A stretch of DNA of 8,650 nt, from contig JBDUCV010000083.1 of NCBI GenBank assembly GCA_040003255.1, forward strand, positions 1 to 8,650, written 5' to 3'. This document shows, in pieces, positions 1 to 6,472 of this stretch (within the stretch, counting starts at the first letter, position 1; each line of letters opens with the position of its first letter). The notes beneath the pieces were generated by a model. The model was not told the DNA's origin and ran no database searches. It worked only from the letters and a program-made list of their open reading frames with translations. The position numbers and the translations under genes are program-made. The DNA comes from JBDUCV01 sp040003255 (lineage in GTDB: Bacteria > Actinomycetota > Actinomycetes > Mycobacteriales > Jatrophihabitantaceae).

Positions 1-935
1 ACACCCTGGGCAACTCGCTGCGTCGCACCCTGCTGTCGTCCATTCCGGGCGCGGCCGTCACCAGCATCCGCATCGACGGCGTGCTGCACGAGTTCACCAC
101 CGTCGAGGGTGTCAAAGAAGACGTCACCGACATCATCCTGAACCTCAAGGAACTGGTCATCAGCTCCGAGAGCGACGAGCCGGTCGTCATGTACCTGCGC
201 AAGCAGGGTCCCGGTGAGGTCACCGCGGCCGACATCGCTCCGCCGGCCGGCGTCACCGTGCACAACCCGGACCTGAAGATCGCAACGATCAACAAGAAGG
301 GCCGGCTCGAGATCGAGCTCATCGTCGAGCGCGGCCGCGGCTACGTCACGTCGGTTCAGAACAAGCAGCCGGGACAAGAGATCGGCCGCATCCCGGTCGA
401 CTCCATCTACTCACCTGTGCTCAAGGTGACCTACAACGTCGAGGCGACTCGCGTCGAGCAGCGCACCGACTTCGACCGGCTCGTGGTCGACGTCGAGACG
501 AAGTCCTCGCTGAGCCCGCGCGACGCCGTGGCCAGCGCCGGTCACACGCTGGTCGAGCTGTTCGGACTGTTCCGCGAGCTGAACGACGATGCCGAGGGCA
601 TCGACGTCGGCCCGTCGCCGGCCGAGGTCGCCGACATCGCGGCGTTCTCGATGCCGATCGAGGAACTCGACCTCACCGTCCGCTCGTACAACTGCCTCAA
701 GCGCGAGGGCATCCACACCGTTGGCGAGCTGGTCGGACGAAGCGAGGCGGACCTGCTCGACATCCGTAACTTCGGCTCGAAGTCGATCGATGAGGTCAAG
801 ATCAAGCTTGCCGGATTGGGCCTGTCGCTCAAGGACAGCCCGCCCGGATTCGAGCTCAGCGCTGCGGTCGAGTCCTACGGCGACGACGACTTCAACGACG
901 ACGACGGCGCGTTCGCCGAGACCGAACAGCTCTAA
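1..935 (+). CDS. rpoA: DNA-directed RNA polymerase subunit alpha, 5' truncated by the window edge
   Basis: RpoA dimerises to seed core RNA polymerase assembly, and its C-terminal domain contacts UP elements and activators. The reading frame is open from base 3 (codons ...TLGNSLRRTLLSS), so the gene begins upstream. Compared with the mycobacterial protein as I remember it, about 32 N-terminal residues are missing and 310 are present. GTG at 81 is an internal valine, not a start. The N-terminal assembly domain is seen through LRRTLLSSIPGAA, VTVHNP and RVEQRTDFDRL. The C-terminal domain contains LTVRSYNCLKREG and LLDIRNFGSKSIDEVK. Its arginine codon at 681-683 matches E. coli Arg265, the DNA-contacting residue. 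A short acidic tail ends in ETEQL, typical of actinobacterial RpoA. It stops with TAA, 26 bases before rplQ, so the two are almost certainly cotranscribed. Identification is very secure. Confidence 0.98.
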   Translation, partial: TLGNSLRRTLLSSIPGAAVTSIRIDGVLHEFTTVEGVKEDVTDIILNLKELVISSESDEPVVMYLRKQGPGEVTAADIAPPAGVTVHNPDLKIATINKKGRLEIELIVERGRGYVTSVQNKQPGQEIGRIPVDSIYSPVLKVTYNVEATRVEQRTDFDRLVVDVETKSSLSPRDAVASAGHTLVELFGLFRELNDDAEGIDVGPSPAEVADIAAFSMPIEELDLTVRSYNCLKREGIHTVGELVGRSEADLLDIRNFGSKSIDEVKIKLAGLGLSLKDSPPGFELSAAVESYGDDDFNDDDGAFAETEQL

Positions 936-950
936 TCCACTAATCGACGC

Positions 951-955
951 AGGAG
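951..955 (+). promoter_or_regulatory. Shine-Dalgarno site of rplQ
   Basis: AGGAG lies six bases before the ATG at 962. It is the clearest Shine-Dalgarno in the window. It fixes the rplQ start and contrasts with the later genes, which lack one. Confidence 0.8.
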
Positions 956-961
956 CACGAC

Positions 962-1501
962 ATGCCCACGCCCACCAAGGGCCCCCGCCTCGGCGGTAGT
1001 CCCGCGCACGAGCGGTTGATGCTCGCGAACCTCGCGACCGCGCTGTTCGAGCACGACCGCATCACCACCACCGAGGCGAAGGCCAAGCGGCTGCGGCCGC
1101 TGGCCGAGCGGCTGATCACTTTCGCCAGGCGCGGTGACCTGCACGCCCGTCGCCAGGTCATGACCGTGGTCCGCGACAAGGACGTCGTGCACAAGCTGTT
1201 CGCTGAGATCGGACCGAACTTCGCCGAGCGGCCAGGTGGCTACACCCGGATCGTCAAGGTCGGTCCGCGCAAGGGCGACAACGCGCCGATGGCGATAATC
1301 GAACTGGTCGAGGCGATCACCGCGGCGCAGGCTGTGGTCAAGGAAGGCCAGCGTGCGCGCGGCACGAAGTCGGCTCCGCGCAAGGCGCCGACCGGTCGCA
1401 CCGCGGAGATCGCCGAGGGCGCCGCGTCCGAATCTCCGACAGCCGCAGGCGTCGCTGCGGCGGCGGCAGCGGACGCGGACAAGGACGACGACACCAAGTA
1501 G
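962..1501 (+). CDS. rplQ: 50S ribosomal protein L17 (bL17)
   Basis: bL17 is a structural protein of the large ribosomal subunit. The 179-residue product opens with MPTPTKGPRLGG, followed by SPAHERLMLANLATALFEHDRI and TTTEAKAKRLRPLAERLI, the hallmark L17 N-terminal region. The conserved core ends near residue 117 (IIELVE). The remaining 62 residues form a low-complexity extension rich in Ala, Lys, Glu and Asp, finishing in an acidic run (DADKDDDTK). E. coli L17 is about 127 residues; such tails are common in actinobacteria. The ATG is supported by an AGGAG six bases upstream. The stop TAG (1499-1501) shares its last base with a GTG that can start truA. Order rpoA-rplQ-truA is the usual bacterial arrangement. 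Identification is secure. Confidence 0.98.
   Translation: MPTPTKGPRLGGSPAHERLMLANLATALFEHDRITTTEAKAKRLRPLAERLITFARRGDLHARRQVMTVVRDKDVVHKLFAEIGPNFAERPGGYTRIVKVGPRKGDNAPMAIIELVEAITAAQAVVKEGQRARGTKSAPRKAPTGRTAEIAEGAASESPTAAGVAAAAAADADKDDDTK
1449..1476 (+). other. Weak hairpin inside the rplQ tail
   Basis: GCGTCGCTGC (1449-1458) can pair with GCAGC-G-GACGC (1466-1476) around a seven-base loop, leaving one bulged G (1471). It lies in the Ala/Asp codons of the L17 tail. Repetitive GCG/GCC/GAC codons produce such pairings readily, so it may have no function. It is noted because a much stronger hairpin follows 38 bases later. Confidence 0.25.
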
Positions 1502-2382
1502 TGCGCGACCATCACGAGCCCGTCGTCCCCATCGGGGACGGCGGGCTCGTGCGTATTCGCCTGAACATCGGCTATGACGGGACTGCCTTCTCCGGCTGGG
1601 CGGTACAGCCCGGGCGGCGCACCGTGCAGGGCGTCCTGCAGGACGCACTCGCCACGGTCTCGCGTACCTCGGTGGCCCTTACGATCGCGGGACGTACCGA
1701 TGCCGGAGTGCACGCCACCGGTCAGGTTGCCCACGCCGACGTGCCCACCGAAACAGACCTGACCGGGCTGGTGCGCTTATTGCGCGGCGTCCTGACGCCC
1801 GATGTGCGGGTGCACGCCGTCACCGCGGTGCCCGCGTGCTTCGACGCACGCTTCTCGGCACTGTGGCGGCGCTATGAGTACCGGATGAGCGACGCGGCGA
1901 CCGGTGTCGAGCCGTTGCGGCGCGCCTTCGTCGTGGACTGGCGACGACCTCTCGATGTCGAGGCGATGTCTCACGCCGCCCTAGGGCTGACTGGCGAGCA
2001 TGAGTTCGCGGCGTTTTGCCGGCACCGCGACGGCGGGACGACCATTCGCGTTCTGCAGTCGCTCGAGGTCGGGAGAGTCGCCGACGAGATCGTCGTCACG
2101 GTGCAGGCCGACGCGTTCTGCCACTCGATGGTGCGTTCACTAGTAGGCGCGCTGGCGGCCGTCGGTGAGGGTCGACGTGACGTGGCCTGGCCGACGTCCC
2201 TGCTGGGGCGCAAGACCCGGGCGGACGACGTCTCAGTCGTGCCCGCACACGGGTTGACCCTCGTCGCCGTGGGCTACCCGCCCGACGATCAGCTCGCGGC
2301 GCGCGCTACTCAGACTCGGCGACTGCGCGCCGCACCCGCTCAGGCAGTACGGCCTACACCTACAGCACCGCGCCTGGATTGA
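1501..2382 (+). CDS. truA: tRNA pseudouridine(38-40) synthase TruA
   Basis: TruA isomerises uridines 38-40 in the anticodon stem-loop of many tRNAs. From GTG 1501 the product has 293 residues. The catalytic aspartate is Asp67 in AGRTDAGVHATGQVAH (E. coli Asp60). Other family blocks are NIGYDGTAFSGWAVQP, RFSALWRRYEYRM, FAAFCRHRDGGTT, FCHSMVRSLVGAL and AHGLTLVAVGYPPDD. Two starts are possible. GTG 1501 overlaps the rplQ stop as TAGTG, suiting translational coupling, and adds 16 residues ending in GGL, a plausible actinobacterial leader. GTG 1549 begins exactly at the conserved VRIRL but lies in a hairpin arm. I prefer 1501, at perhaps 60%. The basic, Ala/Pro-rich C-terminal tail of about 25 residues passes the usual end and overlaps the convergent oxidase gene by 23 bases. 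One rare TTA leucine codon occurs at 1777. Confidence 0.96.
   Translation: MRDHHEPVVPIGDGGLVRIRLNIGYDGTAFSGWAVQPGRRTVQGVLQDALATVSRTSVALTIAGRTDAGVHATGQVAHADVPTETDLTGLVRLLRGVLTPDVRVHAVTAVPACFDARFSALWRRYEYRMSDAATGVEPLRRAFVVDWRRPLDVEAMSHAALGLTGEHEFAAFCRHRDGGTTIRVLQSLEVGRVADEIVVTVQADAFCHSMVRSLVGALAAVGEGRRDVAWPTSLLGRKTRADDVSVVPAHGLTLVAVGYPPDDQLAARATQTRRLRAAPAQAVRPTPTAPRLD
1514..1550 (+). promoter_or_regulatory. 17-bp hairpin at the rplQ/truA junction (terminator or attenuator candidate)
   Basis: ACGAGCCCGTCGTCCCC (1514-1530) pairs with 1534-1550 over a three-base loop (ATC). All 17 positions pair, with only one G-U (1523/1541). It begins 12 bases after the rplQ stop, the normal position for a factor-independent terminator. 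No run of T follows (GCGTATTCGCC), but T tracts are often absent in actinobacterial terminators. The 3' arm also contains the only Shine-Dalgarno-like bases (GGGGA, 1534-1538) and the first two bases of the second possible truA start, GTG 1549. The stem could therefore end the rpoA operon transcript, hide the truA start, or simply lie in the truA coding region if GTG 1501 is used. The structure is seen directly; its role is inference. Confidence 0.55.
2296..2333. terminator. GC-rich inverted repeat at the truA/oxidase convergence
   Basis: GCGGCGCGC (2296-2304) is matched perfectly by GCGCGCCGC (2325-2333) across a 20-base loop, with one further possible G-U pair inside. It lies in the last codons of truA and begins 27 bases beyond the stop of the leftward oxidase gene (2360). 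It could therefore act as terminator for that gene, and partly for truA. No T tract is present, and GC-rich coding sequence yields such repeats by chance, so function is uncertain. Confidence 0.35.
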
Positions 2383-3733
2383 GGATGCCGTCGGGATCGA
2401 GAGCGTCCTTGATGCGCTGGCTGAGCAGCAGGACGTCCGCACCGAGATACCCGGGTAGCCACGCCTTCTTGAGCCGGCCGACGCCATGCTCGCCGGTGAT
2501 CGTCCCGCCGAGGGACACCGCCAGCGCCATGACGTCGCCGAACGCCAACCGGCCCCGCGCGGTGGAGTCGGGGTCGGCGGCGTCGTAGACGATGAGCGGA
2601 TGGGTGTTGCCGTCTCCGGCGTGCGCGACCACCGCGATTCGCACGTCGCGCTCGGCCGCGATCTGCTCGATACCCCGGACCAGGGCGGGCAGCGCGGGCA
2701 GCGGCACGCCGACGTCCTCCAGAAACAGGTCACCAAGCCGCTCGAGGGCCGGGAACGCTGAGCGGCGGGCGACGGCGAATGCCTCGCCTTCGTCCGGATC
2801 GTCGGTACTGAACAGCTCGCTTGCGCCATTCGCCGAGCATGCCTGCGCCATCGCCGCGACCTCACCCGGCGCGGCATCACCGGGGGCGTCGGAGCGGGCC
2901 AGCAGCAGCGCCCCGGCGGTCCGATCGAGGCCCATGCCGACGTAGTCCTCGACCGCGTTGATGGAGGCGTTGTCCATCAGTTCGAGAGTGGACGGGCGCA
3001 GCGTCGACACGATCGCGAGCACCGCCTCGGCAGCGGCGTCGAAGGAGCGGAACGCGGCGACGAGAGTGCTGGCAGGCGCCTGCGCGGGTAGCAAGCGCAG
3101 GGTCACCTCGGTGATAACGCCGAGCGTTCCCTCGCTGCCCACGAACAACTTGGTCAGCGACAACCCGGCGACGTCCTTGAGCCGTGGGCCGCCGAGTCGC
3201 ACCGCGGTGCCGTCGGCGAGGACCACCTGCATGCCGAGGACGTAATCCGTCGTCACGCCGTACTTGACGCAGCACAGTCCGCCGGCGTTCGTTGCGGCAT
3301 TGCCACCGATCGAGGAAATCTCGAACGACGAGGGATCTGGCGGGTACCACAGCCCGTGCTCGGCGGCCGCGCGCTTGACCTCGACATTCAGCGCGCCCGG
3401 CTGGGCGACCGCCACCCGCATCGCCGGATCGACCGAGATCGCCCGCATCCGCTCGAGGCTCAGCACGATCCCACCCTCGACCGCCGACGCCCCACCCGAC
3501 AGGCCCGACCCGGCCCCGCGCGGCACGACGGCGACGTGATGGGTCGTCGCCCACCGCAGCACCGCCTGCACGTCCTCAGTGCAGGTCGCGCGAACCACCG
3601 CCCAAGGCGTGCCGGCCGACGGATCGCGCGCCCAGTCCTGCCGGTAGGAGGCGAGGACGTCGGGATCGGTCAGCACCGCACCGGCCGGTAACTGCTCGGC
3701 GAGCTCGAACATTCGGGTGTCGATTGCCCTCAT
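2360..3733 (-). CDS. FAD-linked oxidase, GlcD-like (2-hydroxyacid oxidase/dehydrogenase family)
   Basis: This is a stand-alone member of the vanillyl-alcohol-oxidase/GlcD superfamily, whose members oxidise 2-hydroxyacids such as glycolate or lactate through FAD. From ATG 3733 it has 457 residues. The N-terminal FAD-binding domain shows PRGAGSGLSGGA (71-82) and SIGGNAATNAGG (141-152), followed by CVKYG (155-159) and the FVGSEGTLGVITEVTL block. The C-terminal FAD-oxidase domain shows AHAGDGNTHP, with His371 and His378 as likely active-site or metal residues, then TGEHGVGRLK (His416), and ends with the usual NPGAVL. The closest protein I recall is mycobacterial Rv1257c, of nearly identical length. 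No GlcE or GlcF partner is adjacent, so the true substrate and electron acceptor are unknown. No Shine-Dalgarno precedes ATG 3733, but a promoter places transcription at that codon. GTG 3769 and ATG 3712 are less likely starts. Confidence 0.93.
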   Translation of the reverse strand: MRAIDTRMFELAEQLPAGAVLTDPDVLASYRQDWARDPSAGTPWAVVRATCTEDVQAVLRWATTHHVAVVPRGAGSGLSGGASAVEGGIVLSLERMRAISVDPAMRVAVAQPGALNVEVKRAAAEHGLWYPPDPSSFEISSIGGNAATNAGGLCCVKYGVTTDYVLGMQVVLADGTAVRLGGPRLKDVAGLSLTKLFVGSEGTLGVITEVTLRLLPAQAPASTLVAAFRSFDAAAEAVLAIVSTLRPSTLELMDNASINAVEDYVGMGLDRTAGALLLARSDAPGDAAPGEVAAMAQACSANGASELFSTDDPDEGEAFAVARRSAFPALERLGDLFLEDVGVPLPALPALVRGIEQIAAERDVRIAVVAHAGDGNTHPLIVYDAADPDSTARGRLAFGDVMALAVSLGGTITGEHGVGRLKKAWLPGYLGADVLLLSQRIKDALDPDGILNPGAVL

Positions 3734-3740
3734 GACGCCG

Positions 3741-3769
3741 ATTGTGCCCGGCAAACGAGGTGCGGTCAC
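3741..3769 (-). promoter_or_regulatory. Putative promoter giving a leaderless oxidase mRNA
   Basis: On the minus strand GTGACC (3769-3764; four of six matches to TTGACA) is separated by 17 bases from CACAAT (3746-3741), and ATG 3733 follows seven bases later. The spacing is that of a housekeeping-sigma promoter whose transcript would start at the A of the ATG. The -10 overlaps an imperfect palindrome (TTG-T-GCC-C-GGC-AA, 3742-3754) that might be an operator. Inferred from sequence only. Confidence 0.5.
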
Positions 3770-3783
3770 CGGTCCGCGTGCTG

Positions 3784-3797
3784 GACACTGGTTCCCC
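3784..3797 (+). promoter_or_regulatory. Possible -10 element before the ABC-F gene
   Basis: GACACT (3784-3789) lies eight bases before GTG 3798, which has no Shine-Dalgarno. This fits a leaderless transcript, but the hexamer matches TANNNT only in its second and last bases and I see no convincing -35. Weak call, made because neighbouring genes have the same layout. Confidence 0.25.
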
Positions 3798-5411
3798 GTG
3801 GGTTACCTCGACGTCGCCGGCATCCGGCACACCCTGCCCGACGGACGGCTGCTGCTCGACGACGTCTCGTTCCGGGTCGGCGAGGGGGCCAAGGCCGCGC
3901 TGGTCGGCGCCAACGGGGCCGGCAAGACCACGCTGCTGCGCATCATCGCGGCTGATCTGGCCGCGCAGGCGGGAGCAGTGGCTCGCGCCGGCGGCCTGGG
4001 CGTCATGCGGCAGTTCATCGGGTCGGTTCGGAACGAGACGACGGTGCAGGACTTTCTGGTCCGGCTTGGTCCCGCTGCCGTGCGGGCCGCATGGGACGAC
4101 CTGCAGGATGCCGAGCTCGGGTTGATGGAACGCGACGACGAGCGCACCCAGCTCAGGTACGCGCACGCCTTGGCGCACTGGGGCGATGCCGGTGGCTACC
4201 AGGCGGAGGTGCTCTGGGACACCGTCACGGTCGCGGCACTCGGACTGCCATATGAGCGGTGTAAGTACCGCGAGCTGACGACGCTGTCGGGCGGCGAGCA
4301 GAAACGGCTGGCGCTCGAAACGCTGCTGCGGGGTCCAGACGAGGTGCTGCTGCTCGACGAGCCGGACAACTATCTCGACGTCCCTGGTAAGCGCTGGCTG
4401 GAGGAGCGATTACGCGAGACGCCGAAGACGGTGTTGTTCGTCAGCCACGACCGCGAGCTGTTGGCTCGGGTGGCTGACCGGGTGATCACCATCGAGGGCG
4501 GCACCGCGTGGGTGCACGGTGGCGGATTCGCCTCCTACCACGAGGCTCGGGGCGCCAAGCACGAGCGGATGGCCGAGCTGCGGCGGCGCTGGGACGAGGA
4601 GCATGCCAGGCTCAAGGAGCTGGTCCGAACCTTGCAGATTCAGGCGAAGATCAGTGAGGCGATCGCGCAGAGGTATCGCGTCATGCTGCGGCGGCTCGAG
4701 CGTTTCGAGCAGGCCGGACCGCCGCCAAACAAGCCCGAGGACGAGAAGGTCACCATGCGGCTGCGCGGCGGTCGTACCGGCGTCCGGGCGGTGATCGGCG
4801 AGCAGCTCGAACTCAGCGGACTGATGCAGCCCTTCGACGTCGAGCTCTTCTACGGCGAGCGGATTGGCGTGCTGGGCGGCAACGGCGCGGGCAAGTCGCA
4901 TTTCCTGCGACTGCTCGGCGGCGACCGGGTGGCACACACCGGCGACTGGCGACTCGGCGCGCGGGTAGTACCGGGGTTGTTCGCGCAGACGCACACCCAT
5001 CCGTTGTGGATCGATCGGACGTTGGTCGATCTGCTCTGGCACGGAGACGATGGCCGCAGCGGTGTCGATCGAGGCCCCGCAATGAGCGCGCTGCGCCGAT
5101 ACGGGTTGCAACAGCAGGGCGATCAGACGTTCGGCTCGTTGTCAGGTGGGCAGCAGGCGCGATTCCAGATCCTGCTTCTCGAGCTGTCGGGTGCGACCCT
5201 GCTGCTGCTCGACGAGCCCACCGACAACCTGGACGTGATCAGCGCAGAGGCCTTGGAGGACGCGCTCGCCGGCTACGAGGGCACGATCGTCGCCGTCACT
5301 CACGATCGGTGGTTCGCTCGTTCCCTTGACCGGTTCTTGATCTTCGGCGCCGACGAAGTCGTCTACGAGTCCGACCAAGCCATCTTCGACGAGGAGCGGG
5401 TGAGGCGCTGA
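3798..5411 (+). CDS. ABC-F family ATPase (two ABC domains, no membrane domain)
   Basis: ABC-F proteins are soluble twin ATPases that bind the ribosomal E site as translation factors or antibiotic-protection proteins. From GTG 3798 the product has 537 residues. ABC1: Walker A GANGAGKT (37-44, Lys43), signature LSGGEQ (163-168), Walker B LLLDEPDN (Asp187, catalytic Glu188), H-loop His217. A charged helical linker at about 245-330 occupies the place of the tRNA-interaction motif. ABC2: Walker A GGNGAGKS (360-367, Lys366), LSGGQQ (448-453), DEPTDNLD (Asp472, Glu473), His502. Both sites look active. The first Walker B reads DEPDN where most ABC-F proteins have DEPTN. I chose GTG 3798 because homology begins at VGYLDVAGIRH. 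A start at 3717 would run into the divergent oxidase gene. I know related actinobacterial proteins but no established function; EttA-like and resistance roles are both possible. A TTA codon lies at 4410. Confidence 0.92.
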   Translation: MGYLDVAGIRHTLPDGRLLLDDVSFRVGEGAKAALVGANGAGKTTLLRIIAADLAAQAGAVARAGGLGVMRQFIGSVRNETTVQDFLVRLGPAAVRAAWDDLQDAELGLMERDDERTQLRYAHALAHWGDAGGYQAEVLWDTVTVAALGLPYERCKYRELTTLSGGEQKRLALETLLRGPDEVLLLDEPDNYLDVPGKRWLEERLRETPKTVLFVSHDRELLARVADRVITIEGGTAWVHGGGFASYHEARGAKHERMAELRRRWDEEHARLKELVRTLQIQAKISEAIAQRYRVMLRRLERFEQAGPPPNKPEDEKVTMRLRGGRTGVRAVIGEQLELSGLMQPFDVELFYGERIGVLGGNGAGKSHFLRLLGGDRVAHTGDWRLGARVVPGLFAQTHTHPLWIDRTLVDLLWHGDDGRSGVDRGPAMSALRRYGLQQQGDQTFGSLSGGQQARFQILLLELSGATLLLLDEPTDNLDVISAEALEDALAGYEGTIVAVTHDRWFARSLDRFLIFGADEVVYESDQAIFDEERVRR

Positions 5412-5421
5412 TTGCCCTGGT

Positions 5422-5433
5422 TAGGCTGCAGGT
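5422..5433 (+). promoter_or_regulatory. -10 element and leaderless start before the Rv1855c-like gene
   Basis: TAGGCT (5422-5427) matches the TANNNT -10 consensus and is followed by six bases and then ATG 5434, the classic spacing of an actinobacterial leaderless gene. It lies in the 22-base gap after the ABC-F stop. The only Shine-Dalgarno-like bases (AGG, 5430-5432) are too close to the ATG. No clear -35 is seen. Confidence 0.5.
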
Positions 5434-6450
5434 ATGCGCTTCGGGTTGTTCGTTCCCCAGGGTTGGCGGCTCGACCTAGCCGGCATCGCACCGGCCGATC
5501 ATTGGCGCACGATGCTCGACGTCGCGCAGCTGGCCGAGGCCGGGCCGTATGAATCCGTCTGGGTCTATGACCACTTCCACACCATCCCGATACCGACCGA
5601 CGAGGCGACCTACGAAGCCTGGACGCTGATGGCCGCGCTGGCCGCGGCTACCGACCGGGTGCGGCTGGGTCAGATGTGCACCTGCATGAGCTACCGCAAC
5701 CCCACTTATCTGGCCAAGGTCGCGGCCACCGTCGACGTCATCTCCAGCGGCCGGGTCGAGATGGGCATCGGTGGCGGCTGGTACGAGGACGAATGGCGGG
5801 CGTACGGCTACGGCTTCCCGTCGGCCGGCGAGCGGCTCGGCCGACTCGACGAGGGCGTGCAGATCATGCGCCAGCTCTGGACGACCGGCTCCGCCTCGCT
5901 GAGCGGGCGGTACTACCAGGTCGCCGGCGCGATCGGCCGCCCGCTGCCGTTGCAGGACGGCGGCATCCCACTCTGGATCGCCGGCGGCGGTGAGAAGAAG
6001 ACGTTGCGCATCGCCGCGCAGTACGCGCAATACACCAACTTCGACGGCTCACCGGAGGGGTTTGCGCACAAGTCGCAGATCCTCGCCGGGCATTGCCGCG
6101 AGGTCGGCACCGACTTCGCCGCCATCGTCCGTTCGGCAAACTACAACGTCGTCATCGGTGCGACGCACGCCGATGTTCGCGATAAGTTGGCGTGGATCCG
6201 GTCGCACTACGCGCCGCACCTGCCCGCGAGCAAACTCGACGGCGCGGTCGAGCAGTTCGCCGATGGCCCGCTCGTCGGCACGCCTGCGCAGATCGTCGAC
6301 ACCTTGCGCGCCCTCGAGCGGATCGGGATGACGTACGCAATCCTCTATTTCCTCGACGCCGCCTACGACCGGTCGAGCATCGAACTGTTCACCCGCGAAG
6401 TTGTCCCGGCGCTGACCGCTGAGCGCGCGAGCGGGTCAGCGTCGGTCTGA
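5434..6450 (+). CDS. LLM-class F420-dependent oxidoreductase (Rv1855c-like)
   Basis: A luciferase-like (beta/alpha)8-barrel protein of 338 residues, from the branch that normally binds the deazaflavin F420 rather than FMN. Visible blocks are MRFGLFVPQGWRLDL at the N-terminus, WVYDHFHT (Asp46, His47 at the usual cofactor-contact strand), MSYRNPTYLAKVAATVD (85-101), GIGGGWYEDEWRAYG (111-125), ERLGRLDEGVQIMR, and WIAGGGEKKTLRIAA (181-195). These match mycobacterial Rv1855c nearly block for block as I recall it; the C-terminal part is more divergent and somewhat longer here. The reaction is unknown; family members reduce or oxidise small organic substrates with F420H2/F420. It starts 22 bases after the ABC-F gene and ends 22 bases before fgd, whose product makes F420H2, so a functional pairing is plausible. 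F420 use is inferred from family and context. Confidence 0.93.
   Translation: MRFGLFVPQGWRLDLAGIAPADHWRTMLDVAQLAEAGPYESVWVYDHFHTIPIPTDEATYEAWTLMAALAAATDRVRLGQMCTCMSYRNPTYLAKVAATVDVISSGRVEMGIGGGWYEDEWRAYGYGFPSAGERLGRLDEGVQIMRQLWTTGSASLSGRYYQVAGAIGRPLPLQDGGIPLWIAGGGEKKTLRIAAQYAQYTNFDGSPEGFAHKSQILAGHCREVGTDFAAIVRSANYNVVIGATHADVRDKLAWIRSHYAPHLPASKLDGAVEQFADGPLVGTPAQIVDTLRALERIGMTYAILYFLDAAYDRSSIELFTREVVPALTAERASGSASV
6411..6440 (+). terminator. Bulged hairpin in the last codons of the Rv1855c-like gene
   Basis: GCTGACCGCT (6411-6420) pairs with AGC-G-GGTCAGC (6430-6440), giving ten base pairs with one bulged G (6433) and a nine-base loop. It ends seven bases before the TGA (6448-6450). It could slow or end transcription before fgd, which would agree with fgd having its own -10 element. 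There is no T tract, and it lies in coding sequence, so chance pairing cannot be excluded. Confidence 0.3.
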
Positions 6451-6460
6451 TTCGCCGTGG

Positions 6461-6472
6461 CAGGATCGCTAT
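6461..6472 (+). promoter_or_regulatory. -10-like element before fgd
   Basis: CAGGAT (6461-6466) lies six bases before GTG 6473 and resembles TANNNT at all but the first base. No Shine-Dalgarno is present. An ATG at 6471 overlaps the GTG and is followed at once by TGA, so the exact transcription start would decide whether initiation is productive. A near-identical GGCAGGAT stretch occurs at 7513-7520 before the hydrolase gene. Confidence 0.35.

Noticed and set aside
81..83. GTG as the start of rpoA
   Set aside because: The conserved alpha-subunit sequence continues upstream in frame to base 3, so this is an internal valine.
932..1648. A long minus-strand open frame across rplQ and the start of truA
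   Set aside because: Its Arg-rich product shows no recognisable motif, and it lies opposite two certain housekeeping genes.
2877..3554. A 225-codon second minus-strand frame inside the oxidase gene
   Set aside because: It is a shifted-frame shadow with an Arg/Gly-dominated translation; the chosen frame carries all the FAD-oxidase motifs.
3734..3769. GTG 3769 as the start of the FAD oxidase
   Set aside because: The 12 added residues match nothing I recall of the family, and the start would lie inside the -35 of the predicted promoter; ATG 3733 is well placed.
3717..3797. An upstream GTG (3717) extending the ABC-F protein by 27 residues
   Set aside because: It would overlap the divergent oxidase start and promoter, and the extra residues do not look like an ABC-F N-terminus; homology begins at GTG 3798.
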